NCBI GenBank assembly: GCA_027484405.1
Contig: JAIXTA010000147.1
Span: 1-45,697, forward strand
Direction: 5' to 3'
DNA length: 45,697 bases
DNA from: Burkholderiales bacterium
GTDB lineage: Bacteria > Pseudomonadota > Gammaproteobacteria > Burkholderiales > Burkholderiaceae_C
Each line of letters opens with the position of its first letter. Position 1 is the stretch's first letter. Shown in pieces: positions 15,943-24,225 of the stretch. A program made the translations under genes and the position numbers. The notes below the pieces were generated by a model that worked only from the letters and a program-made list of their open reading frames with translations, did not search any database and had not been told where the DNA came from.

Positions 15943-15972
15943 GGTGACCATCCGGGATGGCCCGGAATCACC
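15943..15972. other. hairpin downstream of the crotonase gene
   Basis: In the 158-bp gap 15837-15994, the sequence 15943-15972 can fold as an outer GGTGA/TCACC stem with an inner TCCGGG/CCCGGA stem (15951-15956 / 15961-15966) around ATGG. It lies just beyond the crotonase stop on the minus strand. No T-run follows, so it may be a weak terminator or an mRNA 3'-end stabiliser. Otherwise I see no gene in this gap; it must hold the SGNH gene promoter. Confidence 0.4.
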
Positions 15973-15994
15973 TTCCGTTACATCCCGACCACGC

Positions 15995-16771
15995 TCAGGC
16001 GAAGCGGGAGAAGTCCGGCTTGCGGCGCTCGAAGAATGCCGTGGAGGCTTCCTTGAACTCCTCGCTGCGCAGGAGCTTGCCGAATTCGGCAGCCTCGGCG
16101 GCGATGGTTTCATCGACCAGCTTCTTCTGCGCTGCACGCATCAGGCGCTTGGTGGTGCGCACCGAGCTGGGCGGAAGCAGGTTGAAGCGCTCGGCGCGGC
16201 CCTGGGCATACGCTTGAACCTCCTCCGGCGGCAGCACCCGGTTGACGAGGCCCATCTCCATGGCCTCCTGCGCCGTGAAGGGCTCGCCGAGCAGCAGCTT
16301 CTCGGCCGCGCGCACGTGGCCGATGGTGCCGGGCACCAGCAGGCTGGAGGCGTACTCGGCACACAGGCCCAGGCTCACGAAGGGCATGGAGAACTTGGCG
16401 TTGTCGGCGGCGTAGACCAGATCACAGTGCAACAGCAGGGTGGTGCCAATGCCCACGGCGGCGCCATTGACGGCGGCCACCACGGGCTTCTCCGCGTCCT
16501 TGAGCGCCTTCATGAACTGGAACACGGGCGAGTCCAGCCCGGCCGGCGGCTTCATCATGAAGTCCTCGAGGTCGTTGCCGGCGGTGAAGATCTCCGGCTG
16601 ACCGGTGATCAGGATGGCGCGCACGCTCTTGTTGTCCTGGGCATCCCAGAGCGCGTCGCTCATGGCCTCGTACATGTCGGCCGTGATCGCGTTCTTCTTG
16701 GCCGGGCGCGCGATCTCGATGCGGGCCACGTGGTTGGTAATGGCGGTCTGGATGTAGGGCGTGTCGCTCAT
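15995..16771 (-). CDS. enoyl-CoA hydratase/isomerase (crotonase family)
   Basis: This encodes 258 residues from ATG at 16771. Crotonase features are AGNDLEDF (oxyanion-hole strand, about 64-71) and AAVNGAAVGIGTTLLLHCDL (about 99-118). A single acidic residue, Glu139, is in GLCAEYASSLLVP. The pattern with Glu at that position resembles delta3-delta2-enoyl-CoA isomerases more than two-glutamate hydratases. It would let double bonds of unsaturated fatty acids enter beta-oxidation. It follows the two hydrolase genes by 40 bp and probably shares their transcript, beside the fad operon. The exact reaction is inferred. Confidence 0.85.
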   Translation of the reverse strand: MSDTPYIQTAITNHVARIEIARPAKKNAITADMYEAMSDALWDAQDNKSVRAILITGQPEIFTAGNDLEDFMMKPPAGLDSPVFQFMKALKDAEKPVVAAVNGAAVGIGTTLLLHCDLVYAADNAKFSMPFVSLGLCAEYASSLLVPGTIGHVRAAEKLLLGEPFTAQEAMEMGLVNRVLPPEEVQAYAQGRAERFNLLPPSSVRTTKRLMRAAQKKLVDETIAAEAAEFGKLLRSEEFKEASTAFFERRKPDFSRFA

Positions 16772-16811
16772 GGCAGGTCTCTCGTTGGAATGTGCTTGTG
16801 GCGTAGTGTGT

Positions 16812-17654
16812 TCAGAAGTTGGCCAGCAGTTGCGGGATTTTCGGCCACAGGGTGGCGGCAAACTGCTCGCGGAAGAAGCCGAAGTGGCCGATGCGGCGCG
16901 CACCCACGTCCTGAGGGGCAATGCGCTCGATGCGCCGCGCGCTGCCGGCATAGAAATCCACCAGGGTCTGCGTGCCGCGCAGGGTCATCATCTCGTCGTC
17001 GGTGATGGACAGGGCCACCAGCGGAAACCGCGCTTGCGCAAAGGCGTCGGCCAGGCCCGGCTCGGCGCCGACGTGATAGCGCGGGTTCAGGCACCACTTG
17101 CGCCACTGCAACATCACGCCGGCCGGCACATCGCCCACCTTCTTCAGGCGCTTGCCCGGGAAGTAGCCGAACAGCCGGGTGAACAGCGGTACGGCCACGT
17201 ACCAGAAGTACAGCACCACGCGCTTGGTCGGCGGAGCGTTGTCGCGCCAGTAGCCGCTGCCCGCGGCCACCGACACCAGCCCGGCAATGCGGTCCTTGTT
17301 GCGCAGCATGCCTGGCAACTGCGCACCCAGGCTGTGGCCCACCACGTACAGCGGCTGAGCGGGCGAGCGCTCCGTCAGCAGGTCGATCATGGCCTCGTAG
17401 TCGCGCGCCCAGTCGAACAGGTCCGCCTTGAGCTGCGCCAGTGATCCCGTGGGACGCGATGCGCCCATGCCGCGGTAGTCGAAGGTGGCCACGGTGTAGC
17501 CCTGCCCATGCAGCCAGGCCGCAAACGCGAAGTAGTAGTCCTGCTTCACGCCCATGGCGGGCGGCAGCAGCACGGCGGCCTGCCCCTGGGCGGCGCGCCA
17601 CAGGTGGGCTCGCAGGGTGAAGCCGTCATCGGTCTGAATATCCATCGCTTGCAT
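16812..17654 (-). CDS. alpha/beta hydrolase, copy 1 of a tandem pair
   Basis: This encodes 280 residues. The start ATG at 17654 has a perfect SD (GGAGG, six bases upstream) and lies 29 bp inside the preceding hydrolase gene. The nucleophile elbow is GHSLGA with Ser108; the oxyanion turn FDYRGMGAS and a late RIGHFGFFRE with the catalytic His complete an alpha/beta-hydrolase fold. It is clearly a paralogue of the gene upstream: both share RLFG-(Y/F)-FPGK, KVG, LQW and the IGHFGFFR-type end. The substrate is unknown; an esterase or thioesterase acting on lipid metabolites would suit the beta-oxidation context. It is cytosolic, with no signal peptide. Confidence 0.85.
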   Translation of the reverse strand: MQAMDIQTDDGFTLRAHLWRAAQGQAAVLLPPAMGVKQDYYFAFAAWLHGQGYTVATFDYRGMGASRPTGSLAQLKADLFDWARDYEAMIDLLTERSPAQPLYVVGHSLGAQLPGMLRNKDRIAGLVSVAAGSGYWRDNAPPTKRVVLYFWYVAVPLFTRLFGYFPGKRLKKVGDVPAGVMLQWRKWCLNPRYHVGAEPGLADAFAQARFPLVALSITDDEMMTLRGTQTLVDFYAGSARRIERIAPQDVGARRIGHFGFFREQFAATLWPKIPQLLANF

Positions 17655-18528
17655 CGGGGGCCTCCGGGAGGAAGAGGTTGCGGCCGTCGTTGAACCACGC
17701 GACCACGCGCGGCCAGAGCGTCGGTCCATTGTCTTTTCTGAAGAAACCCATGTGGCCGATGCGCACCAGCCCCAGGCCCTGCGGCGCAAGGTGCGAGCGC
17801 TGCACCGGCGCGTTGCGGTAGTGGCGGTGCAGATCATCCACAGCAGGCCGCTGAATGGCTGCATCGTCTGTGAAGCTCAGCGCGAGCAGCGGGCAGCGCA
17901 CGCGGTCAAAGCGCGCCTGCATGTCATAGGCAGGGTCGGCAAACCAGTAGTCCCGCCACTTGAGCCAGCGCGACCATTGCAGCGCCACGCCACGCGGCAG
18001 ATTGCCCACCTTGCGAATCGGCTTGCCCGGAAAGAAGCCAAACAGACGGGTGTACAACGGCATGGCCACGTTGCCGAGAAACCAGAGTGCCCGCCCACTC
18101 CTCGGGTTCAGGCCGGGGTAGCCGTTGCCGCAGGCCACCGTCAGCGCACGCTCGACCGCAGGCGCGGAGGCAGTCGCGCCAAAGCTCATGCCGCCCAGGC
18201 TGTGCCCAACCAGATACACCGGCACGCCATGAGCCCGGCGTCGGGCCTCGTCGATGGCTGCGGATACATCTTCGCTCACCCAGGTTTCCATGTCCGTGTC
18301 GCTGGCCCGTGCTTCGCGCGCCGTACCCGACTCGATGCCGCGGTAGTCAAAGCACAGCGCGCCAAAGCCCTCGCCCTCCAGATACTCGCAGAATGCGGCA
18401 TAGAAGCGCCGCGGGGTGGACAGGGCGGGGGCCACGACGACCACACCACGCAATGCGCCCTCCTTGTGCGCGAACCAGCTCGCCGCGACCGGATGACCGC
18501 TTGCAGCGGGCAGCGCGAGTGTTTGCAT
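17626..18528 (-). CDS. alpha/beta hydrolase, copy 2 of a tandem pair
   Basis: This encodes 300 residues from ATG at 18528, with SD GGAGG seven bases upstream. The nucleophile elbow GHSLGG has Ser110; CFDYRGIESG is the oxyanion turn and RIGHMGFFRK carries the catalytic His near the C-terminus. It shares blocks with the downstream paralogue (RLFGFFPGKPIRKVG, VALQWSRW, CPLLALSFTDD) but has diverged strongly elsewhere, so the duplication is old. The 3' end overlaps the next gene by 29 bp. A strong hairpin with a T-run lies 28 bp upstream of its ATG, so either a promoter hides in that short stretch or it depends on readthrough from fadA. Confidence 0.85.
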   Translation of the reverse strand: MQTLALPAASGHPVAASWFAHKEGALRGVVVVAPALSTPRRFYAAFCEYLEGEGFGALCFDYRGIESGTAREARASDTDMETWVSEDVSAAIDEARRRAHGVPVYLVGHSLGGMSFGATASAPAVERALTVACGNGYPGLNPRSGRALWFLGNVAMPLYTRLFGFFPGKPIRKVGNLPRGVALQWSRWLKWRDYWFADPAYDMQARFDRVRCPLLALSFTDDAAIQRPAVDDLHRHYRNAPVQRSHLAPQGLGLVRIGHMGFFRKDNGPTLWPRVVAWFNDGRNLFLPEAPDASDGYSDR

Positions 18529-18555
18529 GGCGGCCTCCGGTCGGGTGTTCAGAAG

Positions 18556-18593
18556 GAAAAAGGGCCGCACAACCCGATCAGTCGTGCGGCCCT
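18556..18593 (-). terminator. intrinsic terminator after the thiolase gene
   Basis: On the minus strand a perfect 10-bp stem (arms 18593-18584 and 18570-18561, AGGGCCGCAC and its complement) with a 13-base loop is followed by a run of five T (18561-18557). It starts 18 bp past the fadA stop and should end the tetR-fadE-fadB-fadA transcript. Its T-run stops only 28 bp before the ATG of the next minus-strand gene. Confidence 0.88.
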
Positions 18594-18610
18594 CGGGTTC
18601 AGCGTGTGGC

Positions 18611-19810
18611 TTACACCCGCTCGATGATGCCGGCGGCACCCATGCCGGTGCCCACGCACATGGTCACCATGCCGTACTTCTGGTTGGTGCGGCGCAGGCC
18701 GTGCACCACCGTGGCGGCGCGGATGGCGCCGGTGGCGCCCAGCGGGTGACCCAGGGCGATCGCGCCACCCATGGGGTTGACCTTGCTCGGGTCCAGACCG
18801 AGGTCGCGGATCACGGCCAGGGACTGGGCCGCAAAGGCCTCGTTGAGCTCGATCCAGCCGAGGTCGTCCTGCTTCAGGCCGGCGGCGCGCAGGGCTGCCG
18901 GGATCGCTTCCTTCGGGCCGATGCCCATGATCTCGGGCGGCACACCGCGCACGGCAAAGCTCGTGAACTTGGCCAGCGGCGTGAGGTTGAACTGCTTGAG
19001 GACCTTCTCGCTCACGACGATCAGCGCGCCGGCACCATCGGACATCTGCGAGCTGTTGCCCGCCGTGACGCTGCCCTTGGCGGCAAACACCGGGCGCAGC
19101 TTGGCCAGGCCTTCGAGCGAGGTGTCGGCGCGGGCGCCTTCGTCCATGCTCACGGTCTTGGTCTTGACGGTGACGTCGCCGGTGGCGAGGTTGGGGAACT
19201 TCTCGACCACCTCGATCGGCGTGGTCTCGGCGCTGAAGTAACCCGCGGCCTGGGCGGCCAGGGCCTTCTGGTGCGAGGCCAGCGAGAAGGCGTCCTGGTC
19301 TTCGCGGCTGACCTTCCACTGCTGAGCGACCTTCTCGGCCGTCATGCCCATGCCGTAGGCGATGCCGACGTTCTCGTCCTTCTCGAAGATGTGCATGTTC
19401 ATGCTGGGCTTGTTGCCCATCATCGGCACCATGCTCATGCTTTCGCAGCCGGCGGCGATCATGGCGTCGGCCTCACCCACGCGGATGCGGTCGGCCGCCA
19501 TGGCCAGGGCGGTGATGCCGCTGGCGCAGAAACGGTTCACGGTCACGCCACCCACGGTGTTGGGCAGGCCGGCCAGCAGGACGCCGATGCGCGCCACGTT
19601 CAGGCCCTGCTCGCCTTCAGGAATGGCACAGCCGACGATGGCGTCCTCGATCACCTTCGGGTCGAGGCTGGGCACCTGGCCCAGCGCACCGCGCAGTGCG
19701 GCGACCAGCAGGTCGTCCGGACGCAGATTCTTGAAGCTGCCCTTGGGCGCCTTGCCGATGGGCGTGCGGGTGGCGGCGACGATGTAGGCGTCTTGAACTT
19801 GCTTGCTCAT
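18611..19810 (-). CDS. fadA: acetyl-CoA C-acyltransferase (3-ketoacyl-CoA thiolase)
   Basis: This encodes 399 residues with SD GGAG before the ATG. The nucleophile Cys95 lies in VNRFCASG, the catalytic His is in GHPLGATG and the second Cys in MVTMCVGTGMGAAG near the C-terminus; NEAFAAQS is also present. It cleaves 3-ketoacyl-CoA to acetyl-CoA and a chain shortened by two carbons, the last step of beta-oxidation. It forms a tetrameric complex with the HAD/ECH protein encoded 18 bp upstream. It is the last gene of the tetR-fadE-fadB-fadA operon and is followed by an intrinsic terminator. Confidence 0.95.
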   Translation of the reverse strand: MSKQVQDAYIVAATRTPIGKAPKGSFKNLRPDDLLVAALRGALGQVPSLDPKVIEDAIVGCAIPEGEQGLNVARIGVLLAGLPNTVGGVTVNRFCASGITALAMAADRIRVGEADAMIAAGCESMSMVPMMGNKPSMNMHIFEKDENVGIAYGMGMTAEKVAQQWKVSREDQDAFSLASHQKALAAQAAGYFSAETTPIEVVEKFPNLATGDVTVKTKTVSMDEGARADTSLEGLAKLRPVFAAKGSVTAGNSSQMSDGAGALIVVSEKVLKQFNLTPLAKFTSFAVRGVPPEIMGIGPKEAIPAALRAAGLKQDDLGWIELNEAFAAQSLAVIRDLGLDPSKVNPMGGAIALGHPLGATGAIRAATVVHGLRRTNQKYGMVTMCVGTGMGAAGIIERV

Positions 19811-19828
19811 GAGATTCTCCTTCGCGCC

Positions 19829-22249
19829 TTAGTTGCGGACGGGCTTGCCGGTTTGCAGCATGCCCATGATGCGTTCCTGGGTCTTGGGGTGGGTCAGCAG
19901 ACCACAGAAGGCCTTGCGCTCCAGGGTCATGAGGTATTCCTCGCTGACCATCGAACCGGCTTCCACGTCGCCACCGCACATCACTTCGGCAATGGTCTTG
20001 CCGAGGTGGAAGTCGTGCGCCGAGATGAAGCCGCCGTCACGCATGTTGGTGAGCTGCGCCATGATCGTGGCCACACCGGCGCGGCCGGCCACCGGGAAGA
20101 GCTGCTTCATCGGCGGGCGGTAGCCGGCGTCATGCATGGCCTTGGCCTCTCGCACCGCCACGTACAGCAGTTCATAGGGGTTGAAGACGATCTTGTCGCT
20201 CCACAGCAGGTAACCCATGCTGCGGGCTTCCAGCGCGCTCTTGGCCACGTTGGCCATGCCGGCGTTCAGGAAGTACTTGGTCACGAAGGGCAGCAGCGGC
20301 ACCGGCGTGGCGGCCGGGGCGGCGCTCCACTCCTCGGCAGCGCGGCGCGCACCGTAGGTCAGGCCGCCGGCACCGGGGATCAGGCCCACGCCGACTTCCA
20401 CCAGACCCACGTAGCTTTCGATGTTGGCCACGCGGCGGTTGCAGTAGACGGCCAGCTCGCAGCCACCGCCCAGGGCCAGGCCGCTCAGTGCCGCCACGGT
20501 GGGCACATTGGCGTAGCGCATGGCCAGCATGGCGTCCTGCAGCTTCTTCTCCTCGGGCTCGATGGCCTTGGCGCCGCCCTTCATGAAGGTGGGCAGCATG
20601 GCTTCGAGGTTGGCACCGGCCGAGAAGGCGCCGCCGTCCAGCGAGGTCGGGCTCCACACCACGATGCCCTTGTACGAGGCTTCAGCCAGGGCCACGCCCT
20701 TGAAGATGGCTTCGGTGGCGCCCGGGCCGAGGGTGTTCATCTTGCCGCGCAGCGAGAGAATCAGCACATCGGCCAGGCCGTCCTCGGCCAGGGTCCAGAG
20801 GCGCGCTTCCTCGTTCTCGTACACCGTGTGGCCGGCAGTCTTGGGGTCGATCGTGGTCTGGCCGAGCACCGGCGCACGGAACACCTGGCGGCGGTACACC
20901 GGCAGCTCGCTGGCGGGCACGTAGGCCTTCTTGGTCACGGACCACGAACCGGCCGGCGTGTGCACGCCCTCCACCTCGAACACCCAGGCGGGCAGCGGCT
21001 GGCTGGACAGGGCCTTGCCGGCGGCAATGTCTTCCTTGATCCACTCGGCGACCTGCTTCCAGCCGGCGGCCTGCCACAGCTCGAAGGGGCCGAGCTTGTT
21101 GCCAAAGCCGAAGCGCATCGCGAAGTCCACATCGCGTGCGTTGTCGGCGATGGACTCGAGGTGGATGGCGCAGTAGTGGAAGGTGTCGCGCAGGATGGAC
21201 CACACGAACTGGGCCTGCTTGTTGTCGCTCTCGCGCAGCAGCTTCAGGCGCTCGGCCGGGTCCTTCTTCTTCAGGATGCGGGCCACGGTCTCGTCGGCCT
21301 TGCCGCCGCCGGCGACGTATTCGCCCGTGGCAAAGTCCAGACGCTGGATCTCCTTGCCGACCTTCTTGTAGAAGCCGGCACCGGTCTTCTGGCCTAGGGC
21401 GCCTGCGGCGATCAGCTTGGCCAAGGGTTCGGGCGTGGCGAAGTGGGCGGCAAAGCTGTCCACATTGGCCGGCAGGTTGTCCTGCATGGTCTTGATGACG
21501 TGACCCATGGTGTCCAGGCCGACCACATCCGCCGTGCGGAAGGTGGCGCTCTTTGCACGGCCGAGCTTCTCGCCAGTCAGGTCATCGACCACGTCGACCG
21601 ACAGGCCGAACTTCTGCGCCTCGGCAAAGGTGGCCAGAATGCCGAAAATGCCCACGCGGTTGGCGATGAAGTTGGGCGTGTCCTTGGCGCGCACCACGCC
21701 CTTGCCCAGGGTGCTGGTGAGGAAGACTTCAAGCTGGTCGAGGATGTCGGCGCGTGTGGTGGCGGTGGGGATCAGCTCCACCAGGTGCATGTAGCGCGGC
21801 GGGTTGAAGAAGTGCACGCCGCAGAAGCGGGCCTTCAGCTCGCCTTCGAATCCATCGGACAGCTTCGTGATCGACAGGCCCGAGGTGTTGGTCGCGAAGA
21901 TCGCGTTCTCGCCAATGAAGGGCGTGACCTTCTTGTAGAGGTCATGCTTCCAGTCCATGCGTTCGGCGATCGCCTCGATCACCACGTCGCAACCCTTGAG
22001 CAACTCAAGATGTTCTTCGTAGTTGGCGGGCTGGATCAGGTCGGCCAGCTCGGGCGTGCCCAGCGGCGCGGGCGAGAGCTTCTTGAGGTTGGCAATGGCG
22101 CGCTCGGCGATGCCGTTCTTGCTGCCTTCCTTGGCGGGCAGGTCGAACAGGATCACGGGCACCTTGGCGTTGACGCAGTGCGCAGCGATCTGCGCGCCCA
22201 TCACGCCGGCACCCAGCACGGCGACTTTCTTGACGATGAAGTGGCTCAC
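19829..22249 (-). CDS. fadB: 3-hydroxyacyl-CoA dehydrogenase / enoyl-CoA hydratase fusion (FadN-type order)
   Basis: This encodes 806 residues from GTG at 22249, with SD AGGAG six bases upstream. The order is dehydrogenase first: NAD-binding VAVLGAGVMGAQIA at about 8-21, ATNTSGLSI and FCGVHFFNPP, then the HAD C-terminal domains. A C-terminal crotonase domain follows (AFSAGANLEAM, ALSGLALGGGCELAVY, LVEVGVGLIPGAGG, roughly 480-690). This order is the reverse of E. coli FadB and the same as Bacillus subtilis FadN. The protein carries out hydration and NAD-dependent oxidation of enoyl-CoA. It lies between fadE and fadA as in fadNAE-type operons. A hairpin-containing 123-bp gap precedes it. Confidence 0.92.
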   Translation of the reverse strand: MSHFIVKKVAVLGAGVMGAQIAAHCVNAKVPVILFDLPAKEGSKNGIAERAIANLKKLSPAPLGTPELADLIQPANYEEHLELLKGCDVVIEAIAERMDWKHDLYKKVTPFIGENAIFATNTSGLSITKLSDGFEGELKARFCGVHFFNPPRYMHLVELIPTATTRADILDQLEVFLTSTLGKGVVRAKDTPNFIANRVGIFGILATFAEAQKFGLSVDVVDDLTGEKLGRAKSATFRTADVVGLDTMGHVIKTMQDNLPANVDSFAAHFATPEPLAKLIAAGALGQKTGAGFYKKVGKEIQRLDFATGEYVAGGGKADETVARILKKKDPAERLKLLRESDNKQAQFVWSILRDTFHYCAIHLESIADNARDVDFAMRFGFGNKLGPFELWQAAGWKQVAEWIKEDIAAGKALSSQPLPAWVFEVEGVHTPAGSWSVTKKAYVPASELPVYRRQVFRAPVLGQTTIDPKTAGHTVYENEEARLWTLAEDGLADVLILSLRGKMNTLGPGATEAIFKGVALAEASYKGIVVWSPTSLDGGAFSAGANLEAMLPTFMKGGAKAIEPEEKKLQDAMLAMRYANVPTVAALSGLALGGGCELAVYCNRRVANIESYVGLVEVGVGLIPGAGGLTYGARRAAEEWSAAPAATPVPLLPFVTKYFLNAGMANVAKSALEARSMGYLLWSDKIVFNPYELLYVAVREAKAMHDAGYRPPMKQLFPVAGRAGVATIMAQLTNMRDGGFISAHDFHLGKTIAEVMCGGDVEAGSMVSEEYLMTLERKAFCGLLTHPKTQERIMGMLQTGKPVRN

Positions 22250-22269
22250 TTCATTCTCCTGGATCGGTT

Positions 22270-22330
22270 TCGGAAAGGCTTTCCGCTTGTCCGGTGCGGT
22301 TCTTCAGGCACTTTGGCCTGAAGAACCGCA
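22270..22330. repeat. hairpin repeat in the fadE-fadB gap
   Basis: A perfect 15-bp stem, TGCGGTTCTTCAGGC at 22295-22309 with its complement at 22316-22330, surrounds a 6-base loop and is followed by TGGATGCTGC. This is the same core as the hairpins at 5337-5404 and 8899-8938, in the same orientation and again in an intra-operon gap of minus-strand genes. A small perfect stem, CGGAAAG/CTTTCCG, lies just before it (22270-22284). The gap 22250-22372 holds no gene. No T-run follows on the minus strand. Confidence 0.85.
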
Positions 22331-22372
22331 TGGATGCTGCATCCAGCCCTTGAAGTGCGGGCTAGGCCGCGA

Positions 22373-24187
22373 TCAGAACAGTTCTTCGGGCAAGGCCATC
22401 AGCGTGGCGCTGCCGGCGCGGGCCTTGCGGATCTCGCCTGCGGTTTCGGGCAGCAGCTTGGCGAAGTAGAAGCGCGCCACGGCGAGCTTGGCGGTGTAGA
22501 AGGGGTCGACCTTGTCGCCCTCGGCATTGATCTTGTCGAGCGCGATCACGGCCATGCGCGCCCAGAAGTAGGCGTACACGAGGTGACCCGCCACGCGCAG
22601 GTAGCTCACCGCGGCAGCGCCCACTTCGTCGGCATTGCCCATGGCCTTCATGCCCAGCTCCATCGTGAGCTTGGTGACCTTGTCGCCGATGTCGGCCAGG
22701 GGGTTCACGAACTCGGCGTACTGCTCCTTGGTGCCGTAGGTCTCGACGAACTCGGTGACCATCTTGCCGAACTTCTTGAGCTTGGCACCGTTGTCCATCA
22801 GGACCTTGCGGCCGATCAGGTCGAGCGACTGGATCGTGTTGGTGCCCTCGTAGATCATGTTGATGCGGGCATCGCGCACGATCTGCTCCATGCCCCATTC
22901 CTTGATGTAACCGTGGCCGCCGAAGACCTGCAGGCAGTCGCTGGCGCAGGTCCAGCCGTTGTCGGTCATGAAGGCCTTCACGATCGGCGTCATCAGCGCC
23001 ATCATGTCGCCGGCGTCCTTGCGGGCGTCCTCGTCAGGGTGGTGGAACTGCACGTCCTGCTGCATGGCCACCCAGTAGCCGAAGGCGCGGCCGGCCTCGG
23101 CATAGGCGCGTGCGGTCAGCAGCATCTTGCGCACGTCCGGGTGCACGATGATCGGGTCGGCCGGCTTGTCGGTGGCCTTGGGGCCGGTGAGGCTGCGGCT
23201 CTGGATGCGATCCTTGGCGTAGGCCACGGCGTTCTGGTAGGCCACCTCGGTCAGGCCCAGGCCCTGCATGCCCACGCCCAGACGCGCGCCGTTCATCATC
23301 ACGAACATGGCGTTCAGGCCCTTGTTGGCCTCGCCCACGAGCCAGCCCGTGGCACCTTCGAGCACCATCTGGCAGGTGCTGTTGCCGTGGATGCCCATCT
23401 TGTGCTCGATGCCGCCGCAGTAGATGCCGTTGCGTGCACCCACCGTGGCGCTTTCGCCCTCGCCCACCGGCAGGAACTTCGGCACGATGAACAAGCTGAT
23501 GCCCTTGGTGCCGGCCGGTGCATCGGGCAGGCGCGCGAGCACCAGGTGCACGATGTTGTCGGCCATGGCGTGCTCACCGGAGGAGATGAAGATCTTGGCG
23601 CCGGTGATCTTGTAGCTGCCGTCGGCCTGGGGTTCGGCCTTGGTGCGCAGCATGCCCAGGTCGGTGCCGCAGTGCGGCTCGGTCAGGCACATCGTGCCCG
23701 TCCATTCGCCGCTGCCCAGCTTGGGCAGGTAGAGCGACTTCTGCGCCTCGGTGCCGTGCACGTGCAGGCACTCGTAGGCACCGATCGTCAGGCCGGGGTA
23801 CATGCTCCAGGCCTGGTTGGTGGAGTACTGCATCTCGTAGAAGGCAATCTGCAGCAGCGCGGGCAGGCCCTGGCCGCCGTACTTCGGGTCCAGCGCGAGC
23901 CCCTGCCAGCCGGCCTCGCGGAACTGGTCGAAGGCTTCCTTGAAGCCCTTGGGCGTCTTGACGGTGCGGGCGTCGCGGTCGAAGGTGCAGCCCTCGGCGT
24001 CGCCGCTCTGGTTGATCGGCAGCAGGACCTCGGCGCAGAACTTGCCGCTCTCCTCGAGCACCTGATTCATGGTGTCGGCATCGACGTCCTTGAACACGGG
24101 CATCTGCTGGTAGGTGTCCATCACCTTGAGCAGCTCGTGCAGGACAAACTGCTGGTCGCGCAAGGGCGGGGTGTACTTCTGCGTCAT
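22373..24187 (-). CDS. fadE: acyl-CoA dehydrogenase, about 600-residue type
   Basis: This encodes 604 residues with SD GAGGAG before the ATG. The FAD-dependent acyl-CoA dehydrogenase core shows MCLTEPHCGTDLGM (about 166-180), KIFISSGEHAM, and the catalytic Glu447 in MIYEGTNTIQ. About 150 further residues form the C-terminal domain typical of the long proteobacterial enzymes. It oxidises acyl-CoA to trans-2-enoyl-CoA, passing electrons to ETF, and is the first step of the pathway completed by the next two genes. It starts 38 bp after the TetR gene and should be co-transcribed with it. Chain-length preference cannot be read. Confidence 0.93.
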   Translation of the reverse strand: MTQKYTPPLRDQQFVLHELLKVMDTYQQMPVFKDVDADTMNQVLEESGKFCAEVLLPINQSGDAEGCTFDRDARTVKTPKGFKEAFDQFREAGWQGLALDPKYGGQGLPALLQIAFYEMQYSTNQAWSMYPGLTIGAYECLHVHGTEAQKSLYLPKLGSGEWTGTMCLTEPHCGTDLGMLRTKAEPQADGSYKITGAKIFISSGEHAMADNIVHLVLARLPDAPAGTKGISLFIVPKFLPVGEGESATVGARNGIYCGGIEHKMGIHGNSTCQMVLEGATGWLVGEANKGLNAMFVMMNGARLGVGMQGLGLTEVAYQNAVAYAKDRIQSRSLTGPKATDKPADPIIVHPDVRKMLLTARAYAEAGRAFGYWVAMQQDVQFHHPDEDARKDAGDMMALMTPIVKAFMTDNGWTCASDCLQVFGGHGYIKEWGMEQIVRDARINMIYEGTNTIQSLDLIGRKVLMDNGAKLKKFGKMVTEFVETYGTKEQYAEFVNPLADIGDKVTKLTMELGMKAMGNADEVGAAAVSYLRVAGHLVYAYFWARMAVIALDKINAEGDKVDPFYTAKLAVARFYFAKLLPETAGEIRKARAGSATLMALPEELF

Positions 24188-24225
24188 CGACTTGCTCCTC
24201 GGAGGATGGTCTTTGGTGATCGGGG

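Noticed and set aside
18527-21397. Very long plus-strand open frame (over 950 codons) opposite the thiolase and HAD/ECH genes
   Set aside because: It mirrors the codon pattern of the real minus-strand genes in GC-rich DNA, is His/Gly-rich without any domain, and crosses gene boundaries.
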